DNA from: JAOADN01 sp049323795
Lineage (GTDB): Bacteria; Pseudomonadota; Alphaproteobacteria; Rhodobacterales; Rhodobacteraceae
DNA length: 64,000 nucleotides
Direction of reading: 5' to 3'
Assembly (NCBI GenBank): GCA_049323795.1
Contig: JBMOOH010000026.1
Coordinates: 1 to 64,000 of the forward strand
The notes under the pieces were generated by a model, which was not told where the DNA came from, made no database searches, and saw nothing but the letters and a program-made list of their open reading frames with translations. Position 1 is the stretch's first letter. Every line of letters begins with the position of its first letter. Below are positions 59,379 to 64,000 of this stretch, piece after piece. The position numbers and the translations under genes were made by a program.

Positions 59379-60473
59379 CTACGGCCCCGACGGACGCCGA
59401 GCGAGCGAGTCGACATAGTCGCTCAGCGTTCCGGGCCAGGACGGCGCGGCCTGTCCGTGAGGCCAGGCCTGACGGTACTCGCCGGGCCGGCGGCCGAAGC
59501 ACCTGCGGAAGGAAAAAACGAAGTGTGACAGGGTGTTGAAGCCGCAGGCAGCCGCGATCTCGCGGACCGACAGACGGGTGGCGATCAGAAGCACACGCGC
59601 ATGCTGCAGCCGCACGAGGAGGCCGAACTGAACCACCGTGCAGCCGAGCGATACCTTGAATTCACGTTCGAACTGACGCTGCGAGATGCCGACCGAGGCG
59701 GCGATCTCGGGCACCGGAAGGGGCTCCGAGATCTGGCGTTCGATGAGCGAGACCGCCTGCCTGACCGCCGGCGCGAAGCCTTCGGCGCCCCGTGCCATCA
59801 TCCGCCGCTGCGGCGCGCCGGCGGGCCGCGCCGGGTGGTGAAGAAGCTGGTCGGCGACCTCGCCGGCAAAGTCCCGCCCGTGCCGGGCCGCGATCACGTG
59901 GAGCATCATGTCCAGCCCCGCGGTCCCGCCCGCGCAGGTGAGGCCGGCCTCGTCCGAGGTGAAGATCTGCTCGACCAGCCGGATGTCGGGATACCTCTCG
60001 CCGAATCCCGGCGCCCAGGACCAGTGGGTCGCCACCGGACGCCCGGCCAGCAGCCCGGCGGCGGCGGCGATGTAGCAGCCGAGTTCGACCGGGCAGACGC
60101 TGGCGCCGTCCCGCGCCTGGCGTCTGAGCCAGGCGGCGGTTTCGCGGTTCGCATAGTCCTCGCCGCCCCAGCTTGCGACGACGAAGACCGTCTCGCCGCG
60201 CCTGCTGCGGTCCTCGGGGCGGGGCGCGGCCATGGCAAGTCCGTTCGAGGCCACGACCTCGGGCCCGTCGAAGGACACGATGTCCCAGTCGTAGAGCGGG
60301 CGCGATGCAAGGTAGTTGGCGACCCGGAGCGGCTCGATGAGGTTGAGCATCGCGGCCATGTTGAACCGGGGCACGACCAGCATCGTCACGCGCTGGCGCG
60401 TCCCGCCGGCATCGCCCGCGGCTCGCGGCGGGGCATTCTCGGATCGGCGGATCAGGGCGCGAGACTTCGGCAT
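59379..60473 (-). CDS. GlxA-type AraC-family transcriptional regulator
   Basis: Regulator of 364 aa with a DJ-1/PfpI-like amidotransferase domain (about 30-190; TMLVVPRFNMAAMLNLIEPL, VFVVASWGGEDYA, CYIAAAAGLLAGRPVATHWS) and a C-terminal AraC DNA-binding domain (IAASVGISQRQFEREFKVSL, IAAACGFNTLSHFVFSFRRC). In this family the first domain senses small molecules and is not an active enzyme; homologues control choline, carnitine, arginine or glycine betaine use. The target here is unknown. It converges on eno and diverges from rarD. Confidence 0.87.
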   Translation of the reverse strand: MPKSRALIRRSENAPPRAAGDAGGTRQRVTMLVVPRFNMAAMLNLIEPLRVANYLASRPLYDWDIVSFDGPEVVASNGLAMAAPRPEDRSRRGETVFVVASWGGEDYANRETAAWLRRQARDGASVCPVELGCYIAAAAGLLAGRPVATHWSWAPGFGERYPDIRLVEQIFTSDEAGLTCAGGTAGLDMMLHVIAARHGRDFAGEVADQLLHHPARPAGAPQRRMMARGAEGFAPAVRQAVSLIERQISEPLPVPEIAASVGISQRQFEREFKVSLGCTVVQFGLLVRLQHARVLLIATRLSVREIAAACGFNTLSHFVFSFRRCFGRRPGEYRQAWPHGQAAPSWPGTLSDYVDSLARRPSGP

Positions 60474-60626
60474 TGCCCGAGGCTAGCACCCGCGCCGGCG
60501 CGAAACAGCCCCCGGATGGCCCGGGGGGGGAACGGAACCCCGCGAGGGCTGGGCCGGGCGCGCTGCAGATGTGGCGGTGACAAGTCCGCTCTGGTGCCCA
60601 TGCATCTCACCCGTTAGTCAGTCGGC

Positions 60627-61532
60627 ATGAGGTCCTTCCCCGACAGCCGGCCCGGCGGCGACACCCCCCAGGGCTTCGCCTATGCCCTGGCCGCCTATCT
60701 GCTCTGGGGCTTCCTGCCGATCTACATGCGCGCCCTCGCCGGCGTTCCGACCGTCGAGGTGATCGCGCACAGGGTGGTGTGGTCGGTCCCTGTCGCGGCG
60801 GCGATCCTGCTGTGGAGGGGGCGGCTTGGGGAACTGGCCGCGGCGCTGCGCCGCGGCTCGCATCTGGCGATGGGCGCGACAACGGCCGCGCTGATCTCGG
60901 TCAACTGGGGCATCTATGTCTGGGCGATCGGATCGGGCAAGGCGCTCGACGCGGCGCTCGGCTACTACATCAACCCGCTGTTCAGCATCTTGCTCGGGGC
61001 CGTGCTGCTCGGCGAGAGGCTCGACGGGCTCCAGAAGGCGGCAGTGGGAATGGCGGCGCTTGCCGTCGCGGTCCTGACCTGGGAAGCCGGCCGCCTGCCG
61101 CTGGTCGCGCTGGGGCTGACCCTGACCTGGGGGGCCTACGCCTATCTCAAGCGCCGCCTGCCGATCGGCCCGAACGAGGGCTTCCTGCTCGAGGTCCTGC
61201 TTCTCCTGCCGTTCGCGCTCGGCTGGATCTTCTGGCTGCAGGGCACGGGGGCCGGGCACTTCCTGACCGGACCGGGCCGTGACACGCTGCTTCTGGCCGG
61301 CTGCGGACTCGTGACGGCCATTCCGCTGATGCTCTACGCCAACGGCGCCAAGGGACTGCGCCTTTCGACGATCGGCATCATGCAGTACATCGCGCCGACC
61401 CTCATCCTTCTGTCGGCGGTCTTCCTGTTCGGCGAGGAGTTCGGGCGTGCCGAACGGCTCGCCTTTCCGATGATCTGGGGCGCCCTCGCGCTCTACAGCA
61501 TCGCGCTCCTGCGCCGGAGCAGGTCACGCTGA
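60627..61532 (+). CDS. rarD: RarD-type EamA permease
   Basis: Ten-helix inner-membrane transporter of 301 aa. RarD features are clear: AYLLWGFLPIYMRALAGVPT, VEVIAHRVVWSV, INWGIYVWAI-like SVNWGIYVWAIGSGKALDAA, LGYYINPLFSILLG and LMLYANGAKGLRLSTIGIMQ. The family was named for chloramphenicol sensitivity; its substrate is not established. It converges on anmK. Confidence 0.88.
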   Translation: MRSFPDSRPGGDTPQGFAYALAAYLLWGFLPIYMRALAGVPTVEVIAHRVVWSVPVAAAILLWRGRLGELAAALRRGSHLAMGATTAALISVNWGIYVWAIGSGKALDAALGYYINPLFSILLGAVLLGERLDGLQKAAVGMAALAVAVLTWEAGRLPLVALGLTLTWGAYAYLKRRLPIGPNEGFLLEVLLLLPFALGWIFWLQGTGAGHFLTGPGRDTLLLAGCGLVTAIPLMLYANGAKGLRLSTIGIMQYIAPTLILLSAVFLFGEEFGRAERLAFPMIWGALALYSIALLRRSRSR

Positions 61533-61553
61533 AGGTCCGCCCTTCCCGCTCTG

Positions 61554-62628
61554 TCATGACCGGGGCGGCCGCGGCCGGCTGAGCTGCGCGCCCCCCACTG
61601 CGGCAGCCACCCCGGTGGTGCCCGGGCAGGACGTCGGCATGCCGTGGAGAACCCGCACGGCGAGGTGGCCGAAGGCCTGCGCCTCGAGCATGTCGCCGTC
61701 AAAGCCGACGTCCTCGACGGGCATCACCGGGCAGCCGAGCCGTGCCGCGACGGCCATCGTGATGGCCGGGTTGCGCCGTCCGCCGCCGGTGACGAGCACC
61801 GCCCCCGGCGGCGCGGGGANNNNNNNNNNTCGCCGCCGCATCCGCGTCTCCCAGCCCCGAGACCGCCTCTGCAAGCCAGCCGAAGTCGTTCCTGTCGAGC
61901 GACTTCGGCGGCATCCGCAGGAAGTAGGCCGCGGCACGGAACCGCGCGATGACATCGGCGTCCGGGACGCCGGACAGGGCGAGCGCGCCCCCCTCGTCGA
62001 ACTTCAGGCCCTGCCGCTGCCGCACGAGATCGTCGAGCGGGGCGTTGGCGGGGCCGGTGTCGAAGGCGACGCAGGCCCCGGCTGCCTCCGGCGACGGCCG
62101 GCGCGGGTCGGCCCAGGTGAGGTTGCCGACGCCGCCGAGATTCAGGAACGCGACCGGCGCGTCGAGCCCGAGACGCCGCGCCAGGGCGAAATGGTAGAAC
62201 GGCGCGAGCGGCGCCCCCTGCCCGCCGAGCCGGACGTCCGCCGAGCGGAAGTCCCATACCACCGGCCTGCCCAGAACCTCGGCCAGGACGGCGCCGTCGC
62301 CCGCCTGATGCGTCCCGCGCCCGCCCGGTTCGTGGGCAAGGGTCTGGCCATGGAAGCCGATCAGGTCGGCGGCGCCGCAGAGTTCCGACAGAACCTCGGC
62401 ATGGGCCGTCTCGACCACCTCGGCCGCCTCGGCCACGCCGGGATCGCCCGGCCAGAGGCCTAGCGCGGCGCGGATCGCCGCGCGCTCGTCCTCCGAATAG
62501 GGACGGTAGCGCGTCTCGCCGAAGTCGAGCACGTCCTCGCCGTCGGTGAGGACGAGTGCCGCGTCCACCCCGTCCATCGAGGTGCCCGACATCGCACCCA
62601 GCGCCCAGACCGGTTCCCGCCGCATCAT
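61554..62628 (-). CDS. anmK: Anhydro-N-acetylmuramic acid kinase, interrupted by an assembly gap
   Basis: Cell-wall recycling kinase that converts anhydroMurNAc to MurNAc 6-phosphate. The N-terminal part is intact: WALGAMSGTSMDGVDAALV, ADLIGFHGQTLAHEP, VAFLNLGGVGNLTWAD and CVAFDTGPANAPLDDLV. After GLGDADAAA come ten Ns (61820-61829), and the C-terminal part (VLVTGGGRRNPAITMAVAA, VEDVGFDGDMLEAQAFGHLA) continues in a different frame. The frame change is an artefact of the fixed-length gap; by comparison with the family I estimate some 50-60 bases are missing. GAGGGGAAGGGG precedes the double ATG at 62623-62628. It diverges from tyrS. Confidence 0.85.
61820..61829. other. Assembly gap (10 N)
   Basis: Ten ambiguous bases within anmK. 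The true length is unknown; the flanking coding frames disagree, so the gap is not simply ten bases. Confidence 0.98.
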
Positions 62629-62645
62629 CCCCTTCCCCTCGGCGC

Positions 62646-62674
62646 TTCCCTTCGGCGCCCCCCGCCGGTATACC
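62646..62674 (+). promoter_or_regulatory. Candidate tyrS promoter
   Basis: TTCCCT (62646-62651), 17-base spacer, TATACC (62669-62674). The -35 is poor. The predicted start is about 23 nt ahead of the tyrS ATG, in the divergent region with anmK. Confidence 0.25.
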
Positions 62675-62704
62675 CCCGCCATTTCGAGAATGGACGAAGC
62701 GGCC

Positions 62705-63955
62705 ATGACCTACCACCCGAAATCCGAGTTCCTGCACGTGATGATGTCGAGGGGCTTCCTCGCCGACTGCACGGACTACCAGGGGCTGGACGAGGCCTTC
62801 GTGAAGGGCGTGGTGCCGGGCTACATCGGGTTCGATGCAACCGCGAAGTCGCTGCATGTCGGATCGCTGATCCAGATCATGATGCTGCGCTGGCTGCAGA
62901 AGGCCGGCGGCAGGCCGATCGTTCTCATGGGCGGCGGCACGACCAAGGTGGGCGATCCGTCCTTCCGCGCCGAGGAGCGGCCGCTCCTTTCGCCCGCGCA
63001 GATCGACGAGAACATCGCGGGGATCCGGCGCGTCTTCTCGTCCTACGTCACCTTCGGGGACGCGACGCGCGACGCGATCATGGTGAACAACGCCGAGTGG
63101 CTCGACGGGCTCAACTACCTCGACTTCCTGCGCGACATCGGCCGGCACTTCTCGATCAACCGGATGCTGTCATTCGAAAGCGTGAAGTCGCGGCTCGACC
63201 GCGAGCAGTCGCTGTCGTTCCTCGAATTCAACTACATGATCCTGCAGGCCTACGACTTCCTCGAACTGCACCGCCGCCACGGCTGCCTGCTGCAGATGGG
63301 CGGGTCGGACCAGTGGGGGAACATCGTCAACGGGATCGACCTGACGCGGCGGATCCTGGAGCACGAGATCTTCGGGCTGACCTCGCCGCTCCTCACCACC
63401 TCGGACGGGCGGAAGATGGGCAAGTCCCAGCAGGGGGCGGTCTGGCTCAACGCCGACATGCTGTCGCCCTACGAGTTCTGGCAGTTCTGGCGGAACACGA
63501 CCGATGCCGACGTGGGGAGGTTCCTGAAGCTCTATACCGAACTGCCCGTCGAGGAATGCGACCGGCTGGGGCGGCTTCGGGGAGCGGAGATCAACGCGGC
63601 GAAGATCATCCTCGCGAACGAGGCGACAGGGCTTCTGCACGGGCGCGGGGCGGCGGCGGCGGCCGAGGCGACCGCGCGGGAGGTGTTCGAGAAGGGCGGC
63701 GTGGGCGAGGACCTTCCGACGCTGACCCTTTCGGCCGAGGACGTGGGCGACGGGATCAGCCTCGCCCAGCTCATCGTCCGGTCGGGACTGGCGAAGTCGG
63801 GCAAGGACGCCAAGCGCCTGATCGCCGAGGGCGGCGCGCGCGTCAACGACGAGGTGGCGACCGACGCGGGGCAGATGTTCGGGGCCGGGCACTTCGCCGA
63901 GCCCCTGAAGCTGACCGCGGGGCGGAAGCGGCACGCGCTGGTGACGATCGGCTGA
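62705..63955 (+). CDS. tyrS: Tyrosyl-tRNA synthetase
   Basis: Charges tRNA-Tyr. A class I synthetase of 416 aa. It has the HIGH-equivalent HVGSL (in AKSLHVGSLIQIMML), the tyrosine-binding FNYMILQAYDF, GGSDQWGNIVNGIDL, and the KMSKS-equivalent KMGKS. A C-terminal S4 RNA-binding domain follows (ISLAQLIVRSGLAKSGKDAK). The ATG at 62705 matches family starts (MTYHPKSEFL); an ATG at 62690 would add five residues. The remaining 45 bases of the window show nothing. Confidence 0.96.
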   Translation: MTYHPKSEFLHVMMSRGFLADCTDYQGLDEAFVKGVVPGYIGFDATAKSLHVGSLIQIMMLRWLQKAGGRPIVLMGGGTTKVGDPSFRAEERPLLSPAQIDENIAGIRRVFSSYVTFGDATRDAIMVNNAEWLDGLNYLDFLRDIGRHFSINRMLSFESVKSRLDREQSLSFLEFNYMILQAYDFLELHRRHGCLLQMGGSDQWGNIVNGIDLTRRILEHEIFGLTSPLLTTSDGRKMGKSQQGAVWLNADMLSPYEFWQFWRNTTDADVGRFLKLYTELPVEECDRLGRLRGAEINAAKIILANEATGLLHGRGAAAAAEATAREVFEKGGVGEDLPTLTLSAEDVGDGISLAQLIVRSGLAKSGKDAKRLIAEGGARVNDEVATDAGQMFGAGHFAEPLKLTAGRKRHALVTIG

Positions 63956-64000
63956 CCCATCGGGGGGTGCCCCATGCGCGGGACATCTTGACCGGCCTCC

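Overview
This is a GC-rich chromosomal stretch of an alphaproteobacterium, most likely a member of the Rhodobacteraceae/Rhodobacterales. The evidence is gene content: a DUF1476-type zeta inhibitor of the F1-ATPase beside purC, an aglEFGAK-aglR-glk alpha-glucoside locus, an LpxI-type lipid A pathway, a twin-CheY chemotaxis operon with an STAS gene, and an NtrC-family DctD without a GAFTGA loop. It is a draft contig: ten Ns break anmK at 61820-61829, and cheB carries a one-base homopolymer frameshift. I see no rRNA, tRNA, prophage, IS element or CRISPR array.

Layout, left to right. 1-5.8 kb: 5' part of rne (RNase E) and the dctB-dctD two-component pair, all on the minus strand. 5.9-8.5 kb: purC, purS and purQ on the minus strand, with the ATPase zeta gene divergent from purC. 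8.6-11.8 kb: an MprF-like membrane aminoacyl-phospholipid synthase and a betaine/homocysteine methyltransferase. 11.8-24.2 kb: a long minus-strand run, pyrH-frr-uppS-cdsA-dxr-rseP-(54-aa membrane protein)-bamA-ompH-fabZ-lpxA-lpxI-lpxB, joining ribosome recycling, isoprenoid and phospholipid precursors, outer-membrane assembly and lipid A synthesis. Many neighbours share 1-4 bp overlaps. miaA lies divergent from pyrH.

25.4-33.1 kb: an AraC regulator and a complete peptide/opine-type ABC transporter (Tat-exported binding protein, two permeases, fused double ATPase). 33.2-42.1 kb: aglE-F-G-A-K on the minus strand, divergent from aglR-glk. Two CCAAAGCGCTTTGG palindromes sit in the divergent region next to promoter-like elements, a clear autoregulated LacI switch.

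42.3-52.5 kb: a chemotaxis locus built as two convergent operons, STAS-cheY-cheA-cheW-cheR-cheY-(unknown gene) on the plus strand and mcp-cheB-cheD on the minus strand. 52.7-56.4 kb: zwf-pgl-pgi, the entry to the Entner-Doudoroff/pentose phosphate routes, with a GTTAGCGCTAAC operator-like palindrome just upstream of zwf. Sugar uptake and phosphorylation (agl, glk) and glucose-6-phosphate oxidation (zwf-pgl-pgi) therefore flank the chemotaxis genes. 56.6-64.0 kb: a Fur/Mur-type regulator, an EamA permease, enolase, a GlxA-type AraC regulator, RarD, the gapped anmK and tyrS.

The main points for a second look are the cheB G9 tract, the 54-aa membrane protein between rseP and bamA, the unassigned last gene of the che operon, DctD without its sigma-54 loop, the zwf operator, strong hairpins after both binding-protein genes, and several short tandem repeats. 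I did not find a clearly new multi-gene system.
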